Source of the DNA: CAZCFB01 sp964511535
GTDB taxonomy: Bacteria; Myxococcota_A; Polyangia; GCA-2747355; CAZCFB01
Direction of reading: 5' to 3'
Length of the DNA stretch: 50,545 bases
Assembly: GCA_964511535.1 (NCBI GenBank)
Contig: CAZEFW010000053.1
Coordinates: 1 to 50,545 of the forward strand
Shown here: piece after piece, positions 43,363 to 50,545 of the stretch
Numbering within the stretch: the stretch's first letter is position 1
How the letters are laid out: the number at the start of each line of letters is the position of its first letter
Made by a program: the position numbers and the translations under genes
The notes under the pieces: generated by a model
The model's database searches: none
Seen by the model: only the letters and a program-made list of their open reading frames with translations
Told to the model about the DNA's origin: nothing

Positions 43363-45138
43363 TCAGGGCTCCAGACGGTCCAGCGATCGGGCCCCCAGGA
43401 TCAGCGGGAGCACCACAGAAAGGGCACAAACAAGCAGGATGCCGCACACGCTCACGGCCAGGTACGAGGCCCGCGGCGGGTACATCCTGTAGATGTAAAA
43501 CGCCGGGTAGATCGAGAGGATCACCAGGGAGATGGCCACGATGAAGGCGAGGCTCATGCACACCAGCCCGCCGAAGGAGGCAGCTATCTTGGCGGCGCTC
43601 TCGGCCTTGAAGTCAGGCATCATGGCGCCCAGCCCCGTGGCGAGGGTCACCACCGAGACCGCGGTGAGCACCGAGATCCCGATGGCCAACAGCATCAGCT
43701 CTACCTTCACGCCCAGAATCAGCGATGAGACCAGGGACATGGTGACTGACATGAGCACCAGCGGCGGCAGGGAGGCGATGAGCTTGGCCCGCAGCAGCTG
43801 AGCTCCCCCCAGGGGGGCGGTCTTGATCAGCCACAGCATCGGCCCCTCCAGGGAGATCTGGGGGAAGGCGAACCGCACGCTCACCGCGGTGGTCACGAAG
43901 CCGCACAGACCCATGCCGATGAGGAACAGCGCCAGCGGGCCCACCAGCCCGGCATCGCTGATCTGGCGGAAGTGGCGAAAGTTGTACAGGTAGACGAACA
44001 CCAGCGCCATCAACAGCACCATCTGCGACCACTGGCTGGCGTCTCTCAGCAGCAGCTTGGTGTCCTTGATCACGAACTCTCGCGGGGCCCCGCGGGGTAG
44101 CAGCCTGCCGACCAGCCGCCCCCAGTCGGCGGCCGGGGCCAGCCGCCCCGGGGCGCGGATCGGGCCGTCGGCCGGCATGGGCCGCCGCCGGATCCAGGCC
44201 ACCACCCGCGAGATCCTCGCCACGGTGCGGGCCTCCTGGCTGCGGGAGTAGGCGCCCTCGTGCACGATGCGGAACGCCACCGAGGCCATCACGTAGGAGG
44301 CGCCGGCGCCCGAAATCAGCGCGGCCAGCATCAGCGGCCAGCTCTGGGAGGGCGGCGCCTCACGGAAGGTCTGCCCGATGACCGCCATGGCCCAGTGGGA
44401 GGGGAGCAGCTGCCCCGAGGGCGTGGAGAGCGAGGCGAGCAGCTGGATCAGCGAGGCGAACCCCTCCGGGTTCATGAACCGCTCGGGCTGGGCCAGGCGC
44501 ACCAGCAGGTAGAGCACCAGGAAGGCCACGAACATCAGCCCCGCCACCAGGTTGCGCACCCGGGCGGCGGGCATGAAGCGCACCAGCAGCAGGGTCGCCA
44601 CCACGCCGGCCGCGGCAGGGAACACGAGCATCGGCACCAGCACCAGCGGGATTACGGCGAAGGTCAGCGGCGTCCCGGCCACCTTGGCGAAGGCGAACAG
44701 GGTGGGCAGGCCAAAGGAGAGCACCATCCAGGAGGAGGTGAGGAGCTGCTCGACGAAGCGCGCGGCGAACAGGGAGCGCGGGTTGATGGGCGTGGCCATG
44801 AGCAGGCTCAGATCCTCGGCGATGAAGAAGCTGCTCAGGGCGGTGACCACGTTGGACAGCAGCAGCACCGCCAGGATGGCCATGAGCACGAGATCCAGCA
44901 GCCGCCGGCAGAGCAGCGGCCCCACCGCCTCCACCTGGTAGCAGAGCTGCAGGAACCAGGCAGAGCCCTGGTAGATGCCCACGCCGATGCCCACGCCGAT
45001 GAGGCCGAACACGATCCAGACGAACAGCTGCCCGCGCGAGACCCTCCCGTGGCCGCGGATCTTCGGCCCGAGCAGGTGCCACAGCCCGATGGGCCGGGTG
45101 GGCCCGGGGGGCGAGATCTGGATCCCGCTGCCGGTCAC
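43363..45138 (-). CDS. ABC-2 type exporter membrane subunit
   Basis: 591 residues with about 12-14 hydrophobic segments in two related halves, the size seen for fused or long ABC-2 permeases. The GTG start overlaps the stop of the ATPase gene (GTGA), so subunits are coupled. The centre has a cytoplasmic loop rich in Arg/Pro (RRRPMPADGPIRAPGRL). No substrate signature. The operon order is unknown membrane-anchored protein, ATPase, permease. Confidence 0.85.
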   Translation of the reverse strand: MTGSGIQISPPGPTRPIGLWHLLGPKIRGHGRVSRGQLFVWIVFGLIGVGIGVGIYQGSAWFLQLCYQVEAVGPLLCRRLLDLVLMAILAVLLLSNVVTALSSFFIAEDLSLLMATPINPRSLFAARFVEQLLTSSWMVLSFGLPTLFAFAKVAGTPLTFAVIPLVLVPMLVFPAAAGVVATLLLVRFMPAARVRNLVAGLMFVAFLVLYLLVRLAQPERFMNPEGFASLIQLLASLSTPSGQLLPSHWAMAVIGQTFREAPPSQSWPLMLAALISGAGASYVMASVAFRIVHEGAYSRSQEARTVARISRVVAWIRRRPMPADGPIRAPGRLAPAADWGRLVGRLLPRGAPREFVIKDTKLLLRDASQWSQMVLLMALVFVYLYNFRHFRQISDAGLVGPLALFLIGMGLCGFVTTAVSVRFAFPQISLEGPMLWLIKTAPLGGAQLLRAKLIASLPPLVLMSVTMSLVSSLILGVKVELMLLAIGISVLTAVSVVTLATGLGAMMPDFKAESAAKIAASFGGLVCMSLAFIVAISLVILSIYPAFYIYRMYPPRASYLAVSVCGILLVCALSVVLPLILGARSLDRLEP

Positions 45139-45926
45139 CCCACCGCCTTTGCGCCCTCGGCCTGCTGGTCGCGCTCACGCTGCCCCTCCTCGGTGAGGCG
45201 CAGGAAGAGGTCCTCGAGGCGATCATCCGCCTCCTGATCATGGGCAGCTCTCACGTCGGCGAGGGATCCGTGGGTGATTACCTTGCCGCGGTCGATGATG
45301 GCCACGGCATCGCAGACCTGCTCCACTACGTCCAGGGTGTGGGTCGACAGCAGCACGGCCGTGCCGCGCTCGTCGGCCAGCTCCCGGACGATGCGCTTGA
45401 GCTGACGTCCGCCCCGTGGATCCAGGCCCACCATCGGCTCGTCCATTATCAGCAGCCGGGGACGGTGGATCAGCGCGGCGCAAAACAGGATGCGCTGGCG
45501 CATGCCGTGGGAGTAGGCGTCGATGGGCTCGCCGGCCCATCCGGCCAGATCGAAGCGGTCCAACCAGTAGGCCGACTGGTCCTGGATGTCTTCCGGCTCC
45601 ATGCCCCAGATTCCGCCGATGAACCGCAGAAACTCGGCGCCGGTGAGCTTGTCGTACAGGAAGGGGCGGTCGGAGATGAACCCCAGGCAACTCTTGGCCT
45701 GGCGCGACTCGGAGACCACGTCATGACCGCAGACCAGGATCTGCCCCGCGGTGGGACGCATCAGGCCGGTGACAAGGCGCAGGCTGGTGGTCTTGCCCGC
45801 GCCGTTGGGGCCCAGGAAGCCGAACACCTGGCCCGCCTCCACCCGGAGGTCGACCCCGCTGAGCGCCTCGAAGTCGCCGAACCGCTTGGATACGCCGCGA
45901 AGTTCCAGCACCGGTGTGTCGCTCAT
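45135..45926 (-). CDS. ABC transporter ATP-binding protein
   Basis: 263 residues. Walker A GPNGAGKTT (from residue 39), Q-loop region (SCLGFISDRPFLYDKLTG), signature YSHGMRQR in place of the usual LSGGQ, Walker B LLIMDEPMVGLDPRG and the H-loop in LLSTHTLDVVE. The modified signature with GMRQR is common in ABC-2 exporters of the CcmA/DrrA class. It energises the permease encoded immediately downstream. Start and stop overlap both neighbours (ATGA and GTGA). Confidence 0.93.
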   Translation of the reverse strand: MSDTPVLELRGVSKRFGDFEALSGVDLRVEAGQVFGFLGPNGAGKTTSLRLVTGLMRPTAGQILVCGHDVVSESRQAKSCLGFISDRPFLYDKLTGAEFLRFIGGIWGMEPEDIQDQSAYWLDRFDLAGWAGEPIDAYSHGMRQRILFCAALIHRPRLLIMDEPMVGLDPRGGRQLKRIVRELADERGTAVLLSTHTLDVVEQVCDAVAIIDRGKVITHGSLADVRAAHDQEADDRLEDLFLRLTEEGQRERDQQAEGAKAVG

Positions 45927-46753
45927 CTGGCTCTCCCCTCTGCCCTCAGGGGCAAAAACGCCTCATGTTCCATTCGCAGCCCGATGGGCAGGTCTTCCCG
46001 CAGCACGCGCCCGTCCCGGTCGATCCAGACCGAAGATGAGATCCCCTCCAGATCGCGGTCGACCCTGACGGCGTCCATCTCGGCGCCGCTGCGCAGGACG
46101 AGGCGCTCATCGCCCACCACCCGGAAGTTCAGGATCCGCCGGCCCAGGGTGAGCGGGTCGAAGATCCCGAGCTCCGCTTCTCTACCGAGGCTGCCCCGGG
46201 CGAGCAGCGGGTAGATGGCGCTGGTGAGCACCGGCCCGCGGCCGGCCGTGACCGGCAGGTTGACCTTCTTGCCCATCAGCTCGCCCATCACCTGGCACAC
46301 CCCGGTCTCGATGGCGCAGCTGCCGCGCACCTTGATGCGGCCCACGCCGTCCAGCCGCCCCAGCAGCAGGGCCGCGACCCCGCCCAGCTTCAGGATGCGG
46401 CGGATGTCCGCGTCCACCCGCAGCGCGGCCAGGCTCAGGTCCGGGTGCAGGGTCAGCTGAGTGTCCACCACCTCGGTCTGCCCCACCTTGAAGCGCGTGC
46501 TCACGCGCCAGCCCGACCGCTCCCGCTTGACCCGGTTGAGCACGGTGCCGAGGCGCCGCTCGCCCATGTACAGCCCCATGCGCTGGTTGCCCTCCATCAT
46601 GTGCAGCAGGTCGCCGTCCGGCCCACCAGAGGAGGCGACGCCGGTGCGCAAGGCCAGGGCGATGAAGGAGGCGGCGAAGGCCAACAGCCAGCCGACGTCC
46701 GTCACCCTGCGCAGGGGCGACGAGGCGCGCAGCAGTTGTCTGGCTCTGCTCAT
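45923..46753 (-). CDS. Uncharacterised membrane-anchored protein of the ABC operon
   Basis: 276 residues. One TM segment near residues 20-40 (WLLAFAASFIALAL) anchors a periplasmic beta-rich domain that has alternating strands (RLGTVLNRVKRERSGWRVSTRF, VVDTQLTLHPDLSLAALRVD) recalling DUF3108/LolA-type lipid-binding sheets. Similarity is by eye only. The stop overlaps the ATPase start (ATGA), so it probably works with the exporter, for instance by handing over or sensing a hydrophobic substrate. Confidence 0.7.
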   Translation of the reverse strand: MSRARQLLRASSPLRRVTDVGWLLAFAASFIALALRTGVASSGGPDGDLLHMMEGNQRMGLYMGERRLGTVLNRVKRERSGWRVSTRFKVGQTEVVDTQLTLHPDLSLAALRVDADIRRILKLGGVAALLLGRLDGVGRIKVRGSCAIETGVCQVMGELMGKKVNLPVTAGRGPVLTSAIYPLLARGSLGREAELGIFDPLTLGRRILNFRVVGDERLVLRSGAEMDAVRVDRDLEGISSSVWIDRDGRVLREDLPIGLRMEHEAFLPLRAEGRAR

Positions 46754-46754
46754 T

Positions 46755-46804
46755 GCCAGTAACTATTCACTGTCGACCGGCGGCTGTCGACCGTGGGGGC
46801 CCTG
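46755..46804. repeat. Degenerate period-7 repeat in a 68-bp gap
   Basis: CTGTCGACCG occurs twice, 14 bp apart (46772 and near 46786), within a stretch that reads as heptamers: CAGTAAC, TATTCAC, TGTCGAC, CGGCGGC, TGTCGAC. It resembles a decayed version of the repeats at 41643 and 48244. Confidence 0.35.
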
Positions 46805-46821
46805 GTCGCCGACTGTCGGAC

Positions 46822-48210
46822 TCAATTGCTCAGGGCCGCGGCCGCTGTGGCCGCCACCTCGTCCAGCCGGTCGCCGGGCAGGGTCCGCACGTCCAGCACC
46901 AGGGTGTCTTCCTCGATGCGGGCGATGATCGGCGGGTCGCCAGCGCGCAGGTCCGCCTCCAGCATGTCCGCGGTGCGCTCGGGGTGGTGCAGGGTCACGG
47001 CGAAAGAGCCGGGAGCGGCCAGTGGCGATGCCCCGCCACCCACGCGGGAGATAACCGGCGAGACCCCCACAACCCAGGGCTCGGGCAGGCTGCGCTGCAG
47101 GACATCGCGCAGGTGGTCGGCCCGGGCGCGCAGCGTGTCGCTGGAGGTGGCGAGCATGGCCGCCACGGGCAGGCGGGCCTCGGCCTCGCCGTCGCGGTAC
47201 GCCTCGAGGGTGGCCACCAGCCCGGCCAGGGTCATCTTGTCCGGGCGCAGCGGCCGCATGAGCGGGTGGGCCCGCAGCCGCGCCACCCACTCCGCGCGCC
47301 CAACGATGATGCCTGCCTGGGGGCCGCCGAGCAGCTTGTCCCCGCTGAAGCTCACCAGATCGAACCCGCTGGCCACGGCGTCCTGCACCGTGGGCTCGCC
47401 GGGCAGGCCGAGGCGGTCAAGGGGGATCAGGCTCCCCGAGCCGAGGTCGAACATGGTGGGCACGCCGCGGCGTCGGCCGATGGCGGTGAGCTCCGCAGGC
47501 TCCACCTCCTTGGTGAAGCCCACCACCGCGAAGTTGCTCTGGTGGGCCTTGAACAGCAGCGCGGTCTGCTCGTTGATGGCAGCCTCGTAGTCTCGCGGGT
47601 GGGTGCGGTTGGTGGTGCCCACCTCGCACAGGATGGCCCCGGAGGCGGCCATCACGTCCGGGATCCGGAAGGAGCCGCCGATCTCGATCAGCTCGCCGCG
47701 GCTCACCACCACCTCGCGGCCGCTGGCCAGGCATGAGAGGCAGATCAGCACGGCGGCGGCGTTGTTATTGACCACCACCGCGTCCTCGGCGCCGGTGAGC
47801 TCGCGCAGGATGCCCGCGGCGTGGGTGTGGCGGCTGCCGCGCTTGCGCCCGGACAGGTCGTACTCCAGGTTGGAGTAGCCGCTGGCCACCTGCGCCATGC
47901 GCGAGAGCACCTGCTCCGAGAGGGGCGCGCGGCCGAGGTTGGTGTGGACCACCACCCCCGCCGCGTTGAACACCGGCAGCAGCGAGGGACGCAGCAGCTG
48001 CTCTACCCGGGCGCCCACCGCCGCGGGATCCAGCTCGGCAGCGGAGCCGCTCCCCTCGATGATCTCGCGCCGCAGGGCGTCTATCTCCTCCCGCGCCGCC
48101 CGCACCAGCGCCCAGCGGGGGACCCCGTCCGGAGCCCCCGCCTCAAGCGCCTTGACCGCCTCGTCCACCGACGGCAGAGCCCGCAGCAGCTGTCGTTTTT
48201 CATCATTCAT
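46822..48210 (-). CDS. selA: L-seryl-tRNA(Sec) selenium transferase
   Basis: 463 residues from the ATG at 48210 (MNDEKRQLLRALPSVDE), matching the family's start and length. The fold-type I PLP enzyme signature SFSGDKLLGGPQAG is present with the PLP-binding Lys292 (Lys295 in E. coli SelA). Other family segments: NAAGVVVHTNLGRAPLS, EYDLSGRKRGSRH and VGTTNRTHPRDY. SelA converts Ser-tRNA(Sec) to Sec-tRNA(Sec) with selenophosphate. selB, selD and the selC tRNA are not in the window, although selA and selB are often adjacent, so they must be elsewhere if the pathway works. Confidence 0.95.
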   Translation of the reverse strand: MNDEKRQLLRALPSVDEAVKALEAGAPDGVPRWALVRAAREEIDALRREIIEGSGSAAELDPAAVGARVEQLLRPSLLPVFNAAGVVVHTNLGRAPLSEQVLSRMAQVASGYSNLEYDLSGRKRGSRHTHAAGILRELTGAEDAVVVNNNAAAVLICLSCLASGREVVVSRGELIEIGGSFRIPDVMAASGAILCEVGTTNRTHPRDYEAAINEQTALLFKAHQSNFAVVGFTKEVEPAELTAIGRRRGVPTMFDLGSGSLIPLDRLGLPGEPTVQDAVASGFDLVSFSGDKLLGGPQAGIIVGRAEWVARLRAHPLMRPLRPDKMTLAGLVATLEAYRDGEAEARLPVAAMLATSSDTLRARADHLRDVLQRSLPEPWVVGVSPVISRVGGGASPLAAPGSFAVTLHHPERTADMLEADLRAGDPPIIARIEEDTLVLDVRTLPGDRLDEVAATAAAALSN

Positions 48211-48243
48211 GGGGTGGCAGTATAGCAAAGCCCGGTGCGAGAA

Positions 48244-48299
48244 CCTGGAGCCAGGGACCATTAACCTGTAGCCTGAAGCCTGAAGCCTGAAGCCTCAAA
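48244..48299. repeat. Heptamer tandem repeat (CCTGAAG)
   Basis: Eight units in register: CCTGGAG, CCAGGGA, CCATTAA, CCTGTAG, CCTGAAG, CCTGAAG, CCTGAAG, CCTCAAA. The repeat fills the gap between divergent selA and the kinase and runs to within 1 bp of the kinase ATG, leaving no ordinary ribosome site. Confidence 0.75.
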
Positions 48300-48300
48300 A

Positions 48301-50427
48301 ATGACCCCCCAGAGCCTCAGCGCGCTGCTCGCCGCCATCATCACGCTCTCCATCGGGCTGAGCGTATTCCTGCGCGACCGGCGTCGGCGGGCCTATTTCA
48401 CGTTCGCGGTCTTCTCTTTCGTGCTCTTCTTCTGGTTCCTGTTCCGCTTCCTGGCGCTGTCGGTGGAATCGGGGGCGCTGTTCTGGATCAGCCAGCTGGC
48501 CGCCACCGCCATCCCCTGGGCCGCAGAGCGGTTCTTCCTCACCTTCCTGGCCGAGGACCCGCGTCACCCGCGCCCCGTCCCCAGGCGGGTGTACCTGCTG
48601 ACCGCCCTGTTCGTGCTCGGGCTGATCTACGGCGCCCTGTTCTACCCCATGCACCGCCACTGGGTGTTCCACGTGGGCCTGCTCACCTTCATCTTCGGCG
48701 CGCTCTACCACTGCATGTACCTGATCTACGAGCGCCAGCGGGCGGCGGCCTCCCGGCCCGAGGCGACCCGGCTGATCTACCTGCTGGTGGGCGGCGGCGC
48801 AGCGGTGACCCTGGCCCTCATCGACTTCGTGCCGCGAGAGTGGGCCGCCCTGCCCCCGGTGGGCAACGTGCTCACCATCATCTACATGTACTTCATCAGC
48901 CAGACCCTCTTTCACTACCGGCTGCTCGACATCAAGGAGCTGCTGGGCAAGATGGTCAACCTGTCGGTGCTGGTGCTGACCCTCACCATCATCTACGGGC
49001 TGCTGCTCGCCTGGGTCGGCGCCGACCAGACCGGCACCTTCTTCTTCAACACCATCGTGGCCAGCTTCGTCATCCTGGTGATCTTCGAGCCGCTGCGGGG
49101 CTGGATCGAGGACCGGGTCAACCGATGGATGTTCCGTGAGAAGTACGAGTTCTCTCGCCGCCTGCTGCTGCTGCGCCAGGAGCTGGCCAACATCATCGAC
49201 GTGAGGACCGTGGTCAGCCGCGTGCTGGGCGAGCTGGAGGCGTCGGAGCGGGTGACCCACGCCAGCCTGTTTCTGGCCAACCCTTCGGGGGGCACCTTCC
49301 ACCTGGCCGGGCACCTGGGGCCGGCGCCGGCGGAGGTGCTGGACGGCGCGGCCCACGGGCTGTTCATGAGCCGGCTCAAGGAGGCGGGCCTGGTGACCCA
49401 GGAGGCGCTGGAGCAGCAGCTCAACCACCAGCTGGGCGAGGGGCAGGAGGACGCCTCGCTGGCCACGCGCAACATCATGGCCGCCCTGGAGGAGCTGGAG
49501 GCGGGGGTGTGCATCCCGCTGATCTGGGAGAGCCAGATGCTCGGCATCCTGAACCTGAAGGACGACCGGCTGCGCGAGGCGTACGCCTCGGAGGAGCTGG
49601 ACGAGCTGCGCAAGGTGGCGATGCAGGCCGCCATCACCCTGCGCAACTCCAAGGTGTACGAGCAGATGAAGGAGCGGGACCGGCTGGCGGCGCTGGGGCA
49701 GATGGCCGCGGGCCTGGCCCACGAGATCCGCAACCCGCTGGGCGCCATCAAGGGCGCGGCCCAGCTGCTGCACTCCCAGGACGACGAGGTGGAACCCGAG
49801 GAGCAGGGCACGGGGCCGAACATCATGGAGGACGACGAGGCGGTGGAGTACCTCGGGATCATCGTCGAGGAGGTGGACCGCCTGGACCGGGTGGTCTCAC
49901 AGTTCCTCGGCTACGCCAGGCCGTACCGCGGCGATCCCACATCGCTGGACGTCAACCAGGTGGTGCGCAAGACGCTGAACCTGCTGGAGCCGCAGGCCAA
50001 CGGCGTGGAGATCACCGTCGACCTGGCCGACGAGCTGCCCGCCGTGAGCGCCGACCCGGAGCAGCTCAAGCAGGTGCTGCTGAACCTGGGACTCAACGGG
50101 CTGCAGGCCATGGAGGGGCGCGGGACCCTGTCGGTGTCCACGAAGATTCGGCGCGGGGGGACCTCTCGCCGCGGGAACGTCGCTGGCGAGATGGTGGAGG
50201 TCGCCGTGTCCGACTCCGGGCGAGGCATCCCCGCCGAGGCGCTGGAGAACATCTTCATCCCCTTCTTCACCACCAAGGAGACCGGCACCGGCCTCGGCCT
50301 GCCCATCTGCCAACGAATCATCGAAAACCACCACGGCACCATCGAGGTCCAGAGTCACCCCGGCAAGGGCGCCACCTTCAGCGTGCTGTTGCCCACCGAG
50401 ACCAGCCTGACGGGCACCATCAAATAG
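48301..50427 (+). CDS. Sensor histidine kinase with seven-TM N-terminus and GAF domain
   Basis: 708 residues. About seven to nine TM segments (residues 5-265) resemble the 7TM histidine-kinase N-terminal sensor region. A GAF domain follows (about 300-440; GVCIPLIWESQMLGILNLKD), then HisKA with LAHEIRNPLG (His474), an acidic insert in the dimerisation helix region (DDEVEPEEQGTGPN) and HATPase (LLNLGLNGLQAM, DSGRGIP, GTGLGLPI). The NtrB-type H-box suggests partnering with an NtrC-type regulator. It faces a response regulator of which only the end is seen; the two converge and are not in an operon. The start lacks a ribosome site because of the repeat upstream. Confidence 0.9.
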   Translation: MTPQSLSALLAAIITLSIGLSVFLRDRRRRAYFTFAVFSFVLFFWFLFRFLALSVESGALFWISQLAATAIPWAAERFFLTFLAEDPRHPRPVPRRVYLLTALFVLGLIYGALFYPMHRHWVFHVGLLTFIFGALYHCMYLIYERQRAAASRPEATRLIYLLVGGGAAVTLALIDFVPREWAALPPVGNVLTIIYMYFISQTLFHYRLLDIKELLGKMVNLSVLVLTLTIIYGLLLAWVGADQTGTFFFNTIVASFVILVIFEPLRGWIEDRVNRWMFREKYEFSRRLLLLRQELANIIDVRTVVSRVLGELEASERVTHASLFLANPSGGTFHLAGHLGPAPAEVLDGAAHGLFMSRLKEAGLVTQEALEQQLNHQLGEGQEDASLATRNIMAALEELEAGVCIPLIWESQMLGILNLKDDRLREAYASEELDELRKVAMQAAITLRNSKVYEQMKERDRLAALGQMAAGLAHEIRNPLGAIKGAAQLLHSQDDEVEPEEQGTGPNIMEDDEAVEYLGIIVEEVDRLDRVVSQFLGYARPYRGDPTSLDVNQVVRKTLNLLEPQANGVEITVDLADELPAVSADPEQLKQVLLNLGLNGLQAMEGRGTLSVSTKIRRGGTSRRGNVAGEMVEVAVSDSGRGIPAEALENIFIPFFTTKETGTGLGLPICQRIIENHHGTIEVQSHPGKGATFSVLLPTETSLTGTIK

Positions 50428-50430
50428 CGG

Positions 50431-50445
50431 GAGCCTCTCTGGCTC
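50431..50445. terminator. Hairpin between convergent genes
   Basis: GAGCC-TCTCT-GGCTC between the kinase stop and the partial regulator's stop. Possible bidirectional terminator without a U-tract. Confidence 0.3.
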
Positions 50446-50446
50446 G

Positions 50447-50545
50447 CTAGCGGTACGAGATGATCTTGTAGACGGCGTTGAGCAGCTCATCGCACCCGAA
50501 CGGCTTGGGGACGAAAGGCAGATCGTGCTGCTCCATGTAGCGGGT
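50447..50545 (-). CDS. Response regulator receiver domain, C-terminal end (partial)
   Basis: The last 32 residues of a minus-strand gene that continues past the window edge. The segment LPFVPKPFGCDELL contains the conserved Lys-Pro-Phe of receiver domains, followed by the final helix NAVYKIISYR. Because the protein ends right after the receiver, the receiver is C-terminal: either a stand-alone regulator or the end of a hybrid kinase. Confidence 0.7.
   Translation of the reverse strand, partial: TRYMEQHDLPFVPKPFGCDELLNAVYKIISYR

Overview
This is a high-GC stretch of chromosome that looks like a Myxococcota (myxobacterial, formerly Deltaproteobacteria) genome. The evidence is two proteins with MYXO-CTERM-like tails (Cys, hydrophobic segment, Arg cluster), a MopE-type metal-binding lipoprotein, thrombospondin-type Ca-binding repeats, many lipoproteins with Asp/Pro/Ala-rich linkers, a TIGR02266-like PilZ protein and a very high density of histidine kinases. 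The species cannot be named from the sequence. No rRNA, tRNA, CRISPR array or complete insertion sequence was seen.

Layout. 0.1-2.8 kb (minus): a DUF222/HNH endonuclease and a Gfo/Idh/MocA oxidoreductase. 2.9-8.1 kb (plus): an operon of a zinc-ribbon ATPase-TPR protein, a six-TM PilS/NtrB-like kinase and a small TM protein whose N-terminus resembles nitrile-hydratase-type RiPP leaders. 8.1-9.7 kb (minus): a lipoprotein with a probable papain-like domain. 9.7-11.8 kb (plus): the formaldehyde detoxification pair frmA-fghA, preceded by a five-codon mini-ORF and GCTAA repeats. 11.8-18.7 kb (minus): a coupled run of a MopE/beta-propeller lipoprotein, a GT-C glycosyltransferase and two B12-binding radical SAM enzymes. 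18.9-22.6 kb (plus): two more GT-C glycosyltransferases.

22.6-37.9 kb is the most striking region. It holds a small lipoprotein, an HD-GYP response regulator, a hybrid kinase, an NtrC-type sigma-54 activator, a matrixin protease fused through a MYXO-CTERM to a second secreted domain, a PilZ protein, a receiver-EAL phosphodiesterase, a 1373-residue hybrid kinase, a receiver-kinase and a trypsin-like protease. Three transcription units here have a sigma-54 -24/-12 promoter, and each is preceded, 73-96 bp further upstream, by the same 39-bp element (CGCNC-N4-GTGCGC, central ACGG, terminal CGCAC). I read this as one regulon of secreted proteases and c-di-GMP signalling, probably controlled by the embedded NtrC-type protein. 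The cluster has both classes of c-di-GMP phosphodiesterase and a PilZ receptor but no GGDEF cyclase.

38-50.5 kb is more ordinary: a ferredoxin-NADP reductase-like protein, gloB, a large lipoprotein, a PHA-granule family protein, a multihaem cytochrome lipoprotein, a Cys-rich small lipoprotein, an ABC-2 exporter operon, selA, a seven-TM GAF histidine kinase and the C-terminal end of a response regulator cut by the window edge.

Intergenic DNA carries two copies of a 45-bp palindrome (42 of 45 bases identical) and several degenerate tandem repeats of period 7 or 8. Many gene pairs overlap by ATGA or GTGA, indicating translational coupling.
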